DNA of 64,000 nt from Microbacteriaceae bacterium (GTDB taxonomy: Bacteria; Actinomycetota; Actinomycetes; Actinomycetales; Microbacteriaceae): contig SCRE01000021.1 in assembly GCA_004297935.1 (NCBI GenBank), positions 124,001-188,000 of the forward strand, in the 5' to 3' direction. Below, piece after piece: positions 50,416 to 58,757 of this stretch. Position 1 is the stretch's first letter, and every line of letters begins with the position of its first letter. The translations under genes were made by a program, and so were the position numbers. The notes beneath the pieces were generated by a model that saw only the letters and a list, made by a program, of their open reading frames with translations, was not told the origin of the DNA and did no database searches.

Positions 50416-50433
50416 TGTTAGACCAGGCTAACA
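50416..50433. promoter_or_regulatory. DtxR/MntR-type operator upstream of mntH
   Basis: TGTTAG-ACCAGG-CTAACA is a perfect 6-bp inverted repeat with a 6-bp spacer, 33-50 bp before the mntH start. Aligned with the DtxR consensus TTAGGTTAGGCTAACCTAA it matches 12 of 19 positions including the GGCTAAC block. It lies in the 56-bp gap between the ABC exporter stop and mntH, where a repressor would block RNA polymerase. Confidence 0.7.
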
Positions 50434-50439
50434 CTTTTA

Positions 50440-52344
50440 TCAAGCGAGCGTCGTCGCCTGCTCGGCGTAGAGGCGGGAGTAGACGCCGTTCGCACGGAGC
50501 AGTTCGGCGTGGCTGCCACGCTCGATGATGTGCCCGCCGTCGACGACGAAGATCACGTCGGCCGACACGATCGTGGTCAGTCGGTGCGCGATCGCGATGG
50601 TGGTGCGCCCGCGCGACGCCGTGTCGAGCGCTGCCTGTACGACCCGTTCCGAAATCGTGTCCAGCGCGCTCGTCGCCTCATCGAGGATGAGCACGGCAGG
50701 GTCCTTCAACAGCACGCGTGCGATCGCGATGCGCTGCTTCTCTCCGCCGGAGAGGCGATAGCCGCGTTCGCCGACCAGTGTTCCGTACCCCTGCGGGAAG
50801 GACGCGATCGTGTCATGGATGTTCGCCGCCCGCGCTGCCGCCTCGAGTTCGGCGTCGGTGGCATCGGCCTTGGCATACCGCAGGTTCTCGGCGATGCTCG
50901 CATGGAAGAGGTAGGTCTCCTGGCTGACGACGCCGATGTGAGAGACAAGCGACTGCTGCTGCAGGTCGCGCACGTCGGTTCCGGCGAACAGCACACGCCC
51001 GCTCGACGCCTCATAGAACCGCGGGATCAGGTAGGAGACAGTCGTCTTGCCGGCGCCGCTCGGTCCGACGAATGCGGCGAACTGTCCCGGCTCGATCGCG
51101 AATGAGACGCCGTCGAGGGTGGCGCGCTCGGTCGCACGCGCATCCGGATAGCGGAACACGACGTTGTCGAACGCGACGCTGCCCAAGGGGGCACCGGTGT
51201 CCGACGAGGTTGCCGCTTCGACGGGTCGGGCATCCGGGGCATCCGTGATCGCAGGTTTCAGGTCGAGGTACTCGAAGATGCGCGCGAACAACGCACCGGA
51301 GGTCTGCAGATCCAAGGCGACGCGCATCAGCCCCATCAACGGGAACAGCAATCGTGCCTGCACCGTGGTGAACGCCACGATCGTGCCGGCCGTGACATCC
51401 GTCGCCCCACCGCCCACCAGCCAGCCGGCCACCAGATAGACGATCGCGGGGATGCTCGACAAGAAGATCTGCACCATCGCGAAGAACCACTGGCCGCTCA
51501 TCGATTGGCGCACCTGCAGTCGGATCTGGTTGTCGTTCTCTCCCGAGTAGCGCGCGGTCTCGGCGGCCTGCTTGTTGAAGCTCTTCGACAGCAGGATGCC
51601 CGAGACGGACAGCGTCTCCTGCGTGATCGCCGTCATGTCGGCGAGCGACTCCTGCGTCGCCGTCGCGATCCGCGCACGCACCTGGCCGACGCGGCGCTGT
51701 GCGATGACGAGAATCGGCATCAACACGACGGCGATGACGGTCAGCTGCCAGTTCAGCAGGATCATCGCCACGAACGCTGCGATCACGGTGACCGTGTTGC
51801 CGAGCACGCTGGACACGGTGTTCGTCAGCACGCTGGCGACACCGCCGACATCGTTCTGCAGCCGGGACTGGATGACACCCGTCTTGGTGCGGGTGAAAAA
51901 GCTCAATTCCATCGACTGCAGGTGGCTGAACAGTTTGACTCGCATCGCGCCCATCACCCTGTTGCCGACCGTCGCCGTCAGGTAGGTCTGCCACACCCCG
52001 AGCAGAGCGGATGCCACGTAGATCGCGATCATCGCCACCACCAGTTCGACCAACCGAGGAATGTCCGGGTGCCCACTCTTCGGGAACAGCCCTTGGTCGA
52101 ACGTCTGCTGGGTCAGCAACGGCGGGACGACCGACAGCGCCGCACCGATCAGCACGAGCAGGACCGTGGTGATCAGTGCCGTCTTGTGCGGCGAGAACAA
52201 CCCGCCGATCCGCCGGGTGAGCTGCGGGATCTTCGGCGCCTGCGCGTTGACAACGCGCTGCGCCTGCGCGTCACCGCGACTGACGCGGCTGCGCAGGCCG
52301 CCACCCGGCACACGCCCGCCGCCGCTGCCATGCATTGCGCTCAT
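50440..52344 (-). CDS. ABC exporter half-transporter (fused membrane and ATPase domains), MsbA/LmrA-like
   Basis: 634 residues. Residues about 30-350 form a six-helix ABC exporter membrane domain; the ATPase follows with Walker A GPSGAGKTT, signature LSGGEKQRIAI and Walker B VLILDEATSALD. An intact switch His is seen in AIAHRLTT. As a half-transporter it should homodimerise (or pair with an unlinked partner) and export lipids, drugs or peptides. It ends 56 bp before mntH on the same strand and starts in a 19-bp tandem repeat block behind the GH13 gene. The substrate is unknown. Confidence 0.92.
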   Translation of the reverse strand: MSAMHGSGGGRVPGGGLRSRVSRGDAQAQRVVNAQAPKIPQLTRRIGGLFSPHKTALITTVLLVLIGAALSVVPPLLTQQTFDQGLFPKSGHPDIPRLVELVVAMIAIYVASALLGVWQTYLTATVGNRVMGAMRVKLFSHLQSMELSFFTRTKTGVIQSRLQNDVGGVASVLTNTVSSVLGNTVTVIAAFVAMILLNWQLTVIAVVLMPILVIAQRRVGQVRARIATATQESLADMTAITQETLSVSGILLSKSFNKQAAETARYSGENDNQIRLQVRQSMSGQWFFAMVQIFLSSIPAIVYLVAGWLVGGGATDVTAGTIVAFTTVQARLLFPLMGLMRVALDLQTSGALFARIFEYLDLKPAITDAPDARPVEAATSSDTGAPLGSVAFDNVVFRYPDARATERATLDGVSFAIEPGQFAAFVGPSGAGKTTVSYLIPRFYEASSGRVLFAGTDVRDLQQQSLVSHIGVVSQETYLFHASIAENLRYAKADATDAELEAAARAANIHDTIASFPQGYGTLVGERGYRLSGGEKQRIAIARVLLKDPAVLILDEATSALDTISERVVQAALDTASRGRTTIAIAHRLTTIVSADVIFVVDGGHIIERGSHAELLRANGVYSRLYAEQATTLA

Positions 52345-52351
52345 CCTGAGA

Positions 52352-52446
52352 GCCTATGCCCGCACCGAGAGCCTCTGCCCGCACCGAGCACCTCTGCCCG
52401 CACCGTACGCCTACGCCCGCACCGAACGCCTACGCCCACACCGAGC
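52352..52446 (-). repeat. Five tandem 19-bp repeats spanning the GH13 stop codon
   Basis: Five head-to-tail 19-bp units with consensus GCCTMYGCCCGCACCGARC (plus strand) run through the 85-bp gap between the GH13 and ABC exporter genes and into the last codons of the GH13 gene (GSVWA plus stop at 52430). Unit length is not a multiple of three, so expansion changes the spacing but would not extend the coding end in frame. Confidence 0.8.
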
Positions 52447-54136
52447 CGCCGGTGCGCGGTTCCCGGTCGGCCGTGTGCAACCAGACAGCCTTGTTCGGCT
52501 GCAGAGCCCCCGCACAGACAGCGGTCTCGTCACTGGCGAGCAGCACGATCGCACCATCGGGCAGCCGCACCGGGTGCGGGCCGAAATTCACGATCGCCCG
52601 AGTCTGGCCGTTCTGCAGGTCGAGAACGGATGCACTCGACCCACGCCAGCTCAGCGTGCCGCCGCCCAGGCCGAGTTCACGACGCAGTGCCAGGGCTCGA
52701 CGGTAGAACTCGAGCGTCGACCCGGCGACCCCGTCCTGCCGGTCGACGGCATGTTCTCGGAACGCGTCGGGCTGTGGAAGCCAGGGGGCGGCGGCATCGC
52801 GCGGCCCGAACCCGTATCCCGGCGCATCCGCCGACCACGGCAGCGGCACACGGCATCCGTCGCGCCCGGCTTCGGCACCGTTGGTACGGAAGAACGACGG
52901 ATCCTGACGCGCCGCCGCCGGCAGCGTCGTATGCTCCGGCAGACCGAGCTCCTCCCCCTGGTACAGGTAACCGGAACCGGGCAGCGCCAGCATGAGCAGC
53001 GTCGCCGCACGTGCGCGTGAAAGCCCGAGCACCGCATCCGGTTGTTCCCCGTCGGGTCCGATGCCGCGGGGCCAGCGCGCCGGATCTGCGAGCCCGAAAC
53101 GCGACGCATGCCGCACCACGTCGTGGTTGGACAGCACCCACGTCGTCGTCGCACCGACCGCCGCGTTCGTCTCGAGCGAATCGTCGATGGCGTGACGCAT
53201 CGCGACAGCGTCCCATCCTGCCGTCATGTAGATGAAGTTGAACGCCTGTTGCATCTCGTCGTGCCGCACGTAACGGCTGAGCCGCTCCGCGGGGGAGACC
53301 CAGGCCTCGGCGACGAGGATCCGATCACCGCCGTATTCGGCCAGCACCGTATTCCAGCCCCGGTATATGTCATGGACATCGTCTTGATCCCACATCGGGC
53401 CACGATTGCCGCCACCGTCGAGCTCGCCGGACTTCTGATGCCAGTCGGGCAGTCCGTCGCGCTTGATGAGCCCGTGCGCGACATCGATGCGAAACCCGTC
53501 GACTCCGCGGTCCAGCCAGAACCGGAGGATGTTCTTGAACTCATCGACCACCTCGGAGTTGCGCCAGTTGAGATCCGGCTGGCCGGGGTCGAACAGGTGC
53601 AGATACCAGTAACCATCGTCCGTGCGGGTCCATGCCGGTCCGCCGAACACGGACTGCCAGTCGTTCGGCGGCAGCTCACCGGATGTGCCGCGCCCAGCGC
53701 GGAACAGATACCGTTCGCGCTCGCGGCTTCCCGGCACGGCCGCGAGTGCCTCCCGGAACCAGACGTGGGCGCTCGACGTGTGATTGGGAACGAGGTCGAC
53801 GATCAGCCTCAGGCCGAGCGCATGCGCGCGCGACAGCATCCGATCGAAGTCGGCGAGTGTGCCGAAGAGCGGGTCGACATCACGGTAGTCCGCCACGTCA
53901 TAGCCGGCATCCGCCTGAGGAGAAACGTAGAAGGGCGACAACCAGATCGCATCGATGCCGAGTCGTCCCAGGTAGCCGAGGTGCTGCTCGATGCCGGTCA
54001 GATCGCCCACGCCGTCACCCGTGGCATCGGCGAACGATCGTGGGTAAACCTGGTAGATGACGGCGTCTCGCCACCAGCCGGTCGCGACCTGCCTGGTGCC
54101 GGGCACAGTCGACTCATGCGCCTGTTCGTACGTCAC
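52430..54136 (-). CDS. GH13 alpha-glucosidase (oligo-1,6-glucosidase/AglA-like)
   Basis: 568 residues from the GTG at 54136 (GAGG upstream); a TTG at 54163 is possible but would overlap the operator region. GH13 regions are intact: DLVPNHTS near 114-122, GFRIDVAHG with nucleophile D218, VAEAW with acid/base E277, and SNHD with D339. It should hydrolyse terminal alpha-1,4/1,6/1,1-linked glucosides in the cytoplasm (no signal peptide). It is divergent from a sugar importer and LacI regulator, so it degrades the imported oligosaccharide. Trehalose, maltose, isomaltose and sucrose cannot be told apart by eye. Confidence 0.92.
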   Translation of the reverse strand: MTYEQAHESTVPGTRQVATGWWRDAVIYQVYPRSFADATGDGVGDLTGIEQHLGYLGRLGIDAIWLSPFYVSPQADAGYDVADYRDVDPLFGTLADFDRMLSRAHALGLRLIVDLVPNHTSSAHVWFREALAAVPGSRERERYLFRAGRGTSGELPPNDWQSVFGGPAWTRTDDGYWYLHLFDPGQPDLNWRNSEVVDEFKNILRFWLDRGVDGFRIDVAHGLIKRDGLPDWHQKSGELDGGGNRGPMWDQDDVHDIYRGWNTVLAEYGGDRILVAEAWVSPAERLSRYVRHDEMQQAFNFIYMTAGWDAVAMRHAIDDSLETNAAVGATTTWVLSNHDVVRHASRFGLADPARWPRGIGPDGEQPDAVLGLSRARAATLLMLALPGSGYLYQGEELGLPEHTTLPAAARQDPSFFRTNGAEAGRDGCRVPLPWSADAPGYGFGPRDAAAPWLPQPDAFREHAVDRQDGVAGSTLEFYRRALALRRELGLGGGTLSWRGSSASVLDLQNGQTRAIVNFGPHPVRLPDGAIVLLASDETAVCAGALQPNKAVWLHTADREPRTGGSVWA

Positions 54137-54166
54137 ATTCGCCTCGCTTCGATTTGGGCACAATAT

Positions 54167-54193
54167 TGCAAGCGTTTACGTTAAACGCTTGCA
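54167..54193. promoter_or_regulatory. Perfect 27-bp LacI-type operator between GH13 and the importer operon
   Basis: TGCAAGCGTTTA-CGT-TAAACGCTTGCA has two 12-bp arms with no mismatch. Each arm with the centre also reads as a near LacI/MalR half-symmetric site (TGCAAGCGTTTACG resembles TGnAAnCGnTTnCA), so two LacI-family operators overlap by design. It begins 31 bp upstream of the GH13 start and ends 153 bp before the binding-protein start. A -10-like TATAGC lies about 17 bp beyond it toward the importer. The LacI regulator encoded at 57667 is the obvious ligand. Confidence 0.85.
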
Positions 54194-54234
54194 GTCACGC
54201 GCATCATGTTATAGCTTCAATCTGCCACGGCGGC

Positions 54235-54256
54235 GACCCTCCCTCGAAGGAGGGTC
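54235..54256 (+). promoter_or_regulatory. Leader hairpin upstream of the binding-protein gene
   Basis: GACCCTCC-CTCGAA-GGAGGGTC forms a perfect 8-bp stem with a 6-base loop in the 5' leader, about 90 bp before the start codon. No T-run follows. It may stabilise the leader or modulate elongation. Confidence 0.5.
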
Positions 54257-54346
54257 AGAAACATCGCTTTGCACCCCGGCCATTGCTCGACTGTCAACCG
54301 GAAACGCTGTTACCTGCCGCCACAACACAATCCTGAGGAGTACATA

Positions 54347-55705
54347 ATGCGAGGAACCTCCCTCATGCGTCATCGTCCGTCGATGACGAAGAGGCGCACC
54401 ATGAAGTTGGCAGCAGTCGTCACGGCCGCAGCATCGATCGTCGCGCTCAGCGCGTGCAGTTCGGGCGGGAGCACCGGCAATTCGACGTCGGCAGCAAGCG
54501 GCGACGCGACCTCCGGCTCGATCACCTGGTGGGCGAGCCCGATCACCACGAGCGGCACAGACCCGCGCACGGTCCTCATCTCGGCGTTCGAGAAGGCCTA
54601 CCCGAAGATCAAGGTCAAGCTCATCTCGGCACCGAACGACACCGACACGAACCGCGCAACGCTGACGACTCAGATCTCCGGCGGCGGTGGCCCGGACGTT
54701 TACATGGGGGACGTGATCTGGCCCGCGCAATTCGGCGCGCACCAACTGGCGGAGCCGCTGTCGAAGTACCTGCCGAAGAGTTACTGGGACACCTTCGCAA
54801 CCGGGCTCGTCACCGGCGCCACGTACAAGAACCAGGTCTATGGGGCACCGTTCTTCGAGGACCAGGGCTTCCTGTACTATCGCAAGGACCTGCTGGCCGC
54901 GAACAACATGAAAGTTCCGACCACCTGGGAGGAACTGGTATCCGACTCCAAGACCATTCAGGCCAAGGGCCAGGTCAAGTACGGTTACGTCTTCCAGGGC
55001 GCGAACTACGAGGGTGCGACATGCAACTACGTCGAGTTCCTCGCGGATGCCGGCGGCTCGGTTCTCAATTCGAACCAGACCAAGTCCACCCTGAACAGTG
55101 CGGCGGCGGTCAAGGCATTGACGTTCGAGCAGAGCCTGGTCAAAGACGGCATCAGCCCGCAGGCCGAATCGACCTTCCAGGAGACGCAGTCGATGAACAC
55201 GTTCTCGGCCGGGGACTCCCTGTTCCTGCGCAACTGGGACTATGCATACTCTGTGTCGCAGGCCGCCGGTTCCAACGTGATCGGCAAGGTCGGCGTCGCC
55301 CCGATGCCGACGTTCCAAGGGCAGCCCACCCCGGGCTACTCGAACATCGGCGGCTGGAACCTGTACGTCAACCCGCACAGCAAGAACGTGGCGGCCGACT
55401 TGACGTTCATCAAGTGGATGACCGGCAACGACGCGCAGACGACTCTGGCCACGCAGTTCAGTGAGATCCCGACCAACCAGGCCGTGCGCTCATCCGACGC
55501 CGTGATCAAGAGCAACGCCGTCCTCGCGGTCGTGTCGCAGACCAAGCTGGTTCCCCGTCCGGCGCAGACGCCGAACTACCCGCAGGTGAGCCAGGCGATC
55601 TATTCCGGCGTGAACGGCGTTCTCGCCGGATCGACGACGCCGCAGGAGGTGATCACGAAGGCTGACAGCGAGATCACCACGGCCCTGGGCAGCGGCGGGC
55701 TGTAA
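54347..55705 (+). CDS. Sugar ABC transporter substrate-binding lipoprotein (family 1, MalE/AglE-like)
   Basis: 452 residues from the ATG at 54347, with GAGGAG six bases upstream. The signal peptide has a twin-basic region (MTKRRTMKLA) and lipobox LSACSSGG. The mature protein has ITWWASPIT, EKAYPKIKVKLI and GGGGPDVYMGD motifs of family 1 oligosaccharide-binding proteins. It delivers an alpha-glucoside or maltose-type sugar to the two permeases. The gene is followed by a strong intercistronic stem-loop. The importer ATPase (MsmK/MalK-like) is not encoded here and must be shared, as is usual in actinobacteria. Confidence 0.9.
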   Translation: MRGTSLMRHRPSMTKRRTMKLAAVVTAAASIVALSACSSGGSTGNSTSAASGDATSGSITWWASPITTSGTDPRTVLISAFEKAYPKIKVKLISAPNDTDTNRATLTTQISGGGGPDVYMGDVIWPAQFGAHQLAEPLSKYLPKSYWDTFATGLVTGATYKNQVYGAPFFEDQGFLYYRKDLLAANNMKVPTTWEELVSDSKTIQAKGQVKYGYVFQGANYEGATCNYVEFLADAGGSVLNSNQTKSTLNSAAAVKALTFEQSLVKDGISPQAESTFQETQSMNTFSAGDSLFLRNWDYAYSVSQAAGSNVIGKVGVAPMPTFQGQPTPGYSNIGGWNLYVNPHSKNVAADLTFIKWMTGNDAQTTLATQFSEIPTNQAVRSSDAVIKSNAVLAVVSQTKLVPRPAQTPNYPQVSQAIYSGVNGVLAGSTTPQEVITKADSEITTALGSGGL

Positions 55706-55721
55706 GCCGCCGAATCCCAGC

Positions 55722-55770
55722 GTGTCGTGCGGGCGGGAGTGACCTCGGCATCGCCCCGCCCGCGCGACAC
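55722..55770 (+). promoter_or_regulatory. Intercistronic stem-loop between binding-protein and permease genes
   Basis: Arms 55722-55737 (GTGTCGTGCGGGCGGG) and 55755-55770 pair over 16 bp with a single G-T wobble and a 17-base loop. It sits in the 150-bp gap after the binding-protein gene. Such stems often block 3' exonucleases and allow partial termination, giving excess binding protein over permeases. No T-run follows, so processing/stability is more likely than full termination. Confidence 0.7.
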
Positions 55771-55855
55771 CGCGTTTCGCCGCAGCAACAGGCGAGCGCA
55801 CTGCTGAAGCTTCCGCACCACCGGCAACTGCACTTCGGATTCGAGGAGGAATCCC

Positions 55856-56818
55856 ATGGCCACGTCCCACACGATGGCGCCGCCGCGTCAAACCAACGGT
55901 CGCCCGGCCGAGCTCCGCAACAAGGGCGCATATCGCCGTGCGATGGCGCGCATGGGTTGGGCGTTCTCCGGTCCCGCCCTGCTCATCATCGCCGCGGTGA
56001 CGCTGTTCCCGATCGTCTTCTCCGTGATCATGAGCTTCAGCAACGTCGACGTGCTCGGCAGCGGATTCCAGATCGACGGATTCACCTTCGCCAACTACGG
56101 AATCATCTTCTCGAGCGGCGTCTGGCAGTACGCACTCGCGTTCACGATCGGCTATACGATCATCACCGTGTTCGTCGAGATCGTGCTCGGCACCCTGATC
56201 GCGCTCGTGCTCGAGAAGCTGAACGTGATGCGCGGCTGGATGATGGCCATGCTGCTTATCCCCTGGTCGCTGATCACCGTGATCTCGGCGACACTCTGGG
56301 ATTACATCTACGATCCGACCTACGGCGTCGCGGATGCGATCTTCCACGCTCTGGGGCTCGGCTCGCCGGTCATTCTGGGCTCGCCGGCATCCGCCATCAT
56401 CGCGATGATGGTGGCAGACGTGTGGAAGACCACTCCGTTCGTTGCGATCATCGTGCTCGCAGGCCTCGTCATGTTACCGCGCGAGGTCTATGAAGCCGCC
56501 GAGATGGACGGCTCAAACGGCTGGAAAACATTCTGGCGGGTGACCCTGCCGCTGTTGCGGCCGACGATCGCACTGGCCGTGTTGTTCCGCATTCTGCAGG
56601 CGTTCGGGGTCTTCGACCTGCCGTTCGTGCTGACGCAGGGCGGTCCGCAGAACGCGACCACATCGCTGGCCATCCTGGGCTACCGGGCGATGTTCACCGA
56701 TCTGAAATTCGGCCCCGGCGCGGCCGTGGCCACCACCACGGCGGTGCTCGTCGTGCTGGGCTGCCTTCTGTTCCTGCGGGTGTTCAGATCGCAGGTCGCC
56801 GGAAACGAGGAGGACTAA
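55856..56818 (+). CDS. Sugar ABC transporter permease, MalF/UgpA family
   Basis: 320 residues starting at an ATG with GAGGAGG upstream. About six membrane segments, with the EAA loop EAAEMDGSNGWKTFWRVTLPLL near 218-240 that docks to the ATPase. It forms a heterodimeric channel with the next gene, which starts 1 bp after its stop. Cytoplasmic membrane; imports the sugar delivered by the upstream lipoprotein. Confidence 0.93.
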   Translation: MATSHTMAPPRQTNGRPAELRNKGAYRRAMARMGWAFSGPALLIIAAVTLFPIVFSVIMSFSNVDVLGSGFQIDGFTFANYGIIFSSGVWQYALAFTIGYTIITVFVEIVLGTLIALVLEKLNVMRGWMMAMLLIPWSLITVISATLWDYIYDPTYGVADAIFHALGLGSPVILGSPASAIIAMMVADVWKTTPFVAIIVLAGLVMLPREVYEAAEMDGSNGWKTFWRVTLPLLRPTIALAVLFRILQAFGVFDLPFVLTQGGPQNATTSLAILGYRAMFTDLKFGPGAAVATTTAVLVVLGCLLFLRVFRSQVAGNEED

Positions 56819-56819
56819 G

Positions 56820-57653
56820 ATGCGCACACGTTCGCTCGGCGCCCGCTGGGGCCTGGCCATTGCCAGCGCGTTGGTCATCCTGTTCGTGCTCGCACCGATC
56901 TATTGGATGCTGGCCACGAGCTTCAAGACGACCGCAGGCGTTTCCGCGCAGCCACCGCAATGGTTCCCGTCGCCCGCCAGCATTGAGAACTACACACTTG
57001 CCTTCACGCAGAACAACTTCGGGCAGTACATCCTGAACTCCCTGATCGTCGCCATCGTCTCCACGGCTGCTGTCCTCGTCTTCGGCACGCTCGCCGGATA
57101 CGCGCTCGGCCGGCTGCCGATGCGGGGCAAGTTCACGATTCTCGTCAGCCTGTTGATGATCTCGGTCTTCCCGGCGATCGCGTTGATAGCGCCCCTGTAT
57201 CTGCTGATGCGCGACATCAGCTGGCTGAACAGCTACCAGGCGCTGATCGTACCGTATACCGCCCTCAACCTGCCGTTCGCCATCTGGATTCTGCGCAACT
57301 ACTTCGTCGGGGTGCCCAAGGAGATGGAAGAGACGGCACGGATCGACGGCGCATCGCCGTTGCGCACCGTCTGGTCGGTCGTCTTGCCGATGGCGCTGCC
57401 GGGACTGTTCACCGCCGGGATCTTCGCGTTCACGGCATGCTGGACAGAATTCCTCATGGCGCTGTCCTTCAACAGCGCAGACAATTTCCGAACGATTCCG
57501 GTCGGTATCGCGCTATTCGGTTCCGCGCATATCACCCCGTATGGCACAATCTTCGCAGCGAGTGCGGTTGCCGTTGTGCCGATTGCCGTACTGGTGCTCG
57601 TCTTCCGCAAGTCGGTCGTATCGGGCCTCACTTCTGGAGCGGTGAAGGGGTAG
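56820..57653 (+). CDS. Sugar ABC transporter permease, MalG/UgpE family
   Basis: 277 residues, six membrane segments, with the EAA-type loop EETARIDGASPLRTVWSVVLPMALPG near 170-195. It is the partner of the preceding permease; the genes are separated by one base, with the ribosome site (GAGGAGG) inside the end of the upstream frame. The LacI regulator gene begins 13 bp after its stop, so all four genes are probably co-transcribed. Confidence 0.93.
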   Translation: MRTRSLGARWGLAIASALVILFVLAPIYWMLATSFKTTAGVSAQPPQWFPSPASIENYTLAFTQNNFGQYILNSLIVAIVSTAAVLVFGTLAGYALGRLPMRGKFTILVSLLMISVFPAIALIAPLYLLMRDISWLNSYQALIVPYTALNLPFAIWILRNYFVGVPKEMEETARIDGASPLRTVWSVVLPMALPGLFTAGIFAFTACWTEFLMALSFNSADNFRTIPVGIALFGSAHITPYGTIFAASAVAVVPIAVLVLVFRKSVVSGLTSGAVKG

Positions 57654-57666
57654 GAACAGGGCGACC

Positions 57667-58677
57667 ATGACGGGGATCCACGACGTCGCGCGCGCTACCG
57701 GGGTGTCGACGGCAACCGTCTCTCGCGCTCTGCGCGGGCTGCCGAATGTGTCGGAGGCCACGCGCGCGGTCGTGCGCAAGGCCGCGGACGAGCTCGGCTA
57801 CATCCCGTCCTCCAGCGCGTCCGGCCTGGCGTCCGGGCGCACCCGCGCGATGGGCGTCGTGGTGCCATCCGTCAGCCGCTGGTTTTACACGACCGTGCTC
57901 GAAGGAATCGACGCAGCACTGCGCGCGGCCAGCTATGACCTCATCCTGTTCAATCTCGGCGGGCGCGGCGGCGATCGCGAACGCGTGTTCCACCGCTCCA
58001 TCCTGCGCAAGAGAACGGACGCACTCATCGCGCTCGCGCTGGACTTCACGGTCGAAGAACGCCATCAGTTGGCGTTGGCGGGGCATCCGACGATCGTGGT
58101 CGGCGGACCAGTGAGCGGCGTGCGGCACATCGGCATCGATGAGCGCGGCGTTGCAGAGCAGGCGACGAACCATCTCATCGGGCTGGGTCATCGCGCGATC
58201 GCGCACCTGGGCGGACAGGACGAAGCGGGCCTCAACCGCCGGGTTCCGCTGAGCCGCAGGAAGGGCTACCAACGCGCGCTCGCGGCATCCGGATTGAGCG
58301 GCAAGCCGGAATGGCTGTTGCAGGGCGGCTTCTCGATCGCCGTGAGCCGCCGGGCGGTGACGACGCTGCTGAATTCGGATCTACCGCGACCGACGGCGAT
58401 CTTCGCAGGCTCCGACGAGATGGCGATCGGCGCAATGCTCGCGATCGGCGATCACGGGTTGAGCGTGCCCGGCGACATCTCGGTGATCGGCATTGACGAC
58501 TACGAACTTTCTGAGTCGTTCGGCCTGACGACGATCGCCCAGGACCCCTTCGAACAAGGCTCGCTGGCCGCACGCATGATGCTCGCCGAATTGGCAGGAC
58601 AGCCGGCACGAGTCACGTCCGTGCGCGCGCCGACGATACTCATCGAGCGGTCGAGCACAGCGCCCCCGCGCCGCTGA
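57667..58677 (+). CDS. LacI-family transcriptional regulator of the alpha-glucoside cluster
   Basis: 336 residues. The N-terminal helix-turn-helix is IHDVARATGVSTATVSRAL (about 3-21), with a hinge helix near 45-60 (LGYIPSSSASGLAS) and a periplasmic-binding-protein-like effector domain after it. It lies at the end of the importer operon, and the perfect 27-bp palindrome at 54167-54193 matches its family's operator style. It likely represses both GH13 and the importer until the sugar binds. Confidence 0.92.
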   Translation: MTGIHDVARATGVSTATVSRALRGLPNVSEATRAVVRKAADELGYIPSSSASGLASGRTRAMGVVVPSVSRWFYTTVLEGIDAALRAASYDLILFNLGGRGGDRERVFHRSILRKRTDALIALALDFTVEERHQLALAGHPTIVVGGPVSGVRHIGIDERGVAEQATNHLIGLGHRAIAHLGGQDEAGLNRRVPLSRRKGYQRALAASGLSGKPEWLLQGGFSIAVSRRAVTTLLNSDLPRPTAIFAGSDEMAIGAMLAIGDHGLSVPGDISVIGIDDYELSESFGLTTIAQDPFEQGSLAARMMLAELAGQPARVTSVRAPTILIERSSTAPPRR

Positions 58678-58725
58678 TCACGGCGGCGCTGCCGACCGTC
58701 GACACGCGGATGCCTGCTGCGGCGC

Positions 58726-58744
58726 AACCGGGCCGGCGCCGGTT
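58726..58744. terminator. Inverted repeat between convergent LacI and MFS genes
   Basis: AACCGG-(7)-CCGGTT, with GCCGGCG in the loop, lies in the 80-bp gap between two convergent genes and could serve as a bidirectional terminator. No T-run on either side; weak evidence. Confidence 0.3.
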
Positions 58745-58757
58745 CACTCGGCCCGTG

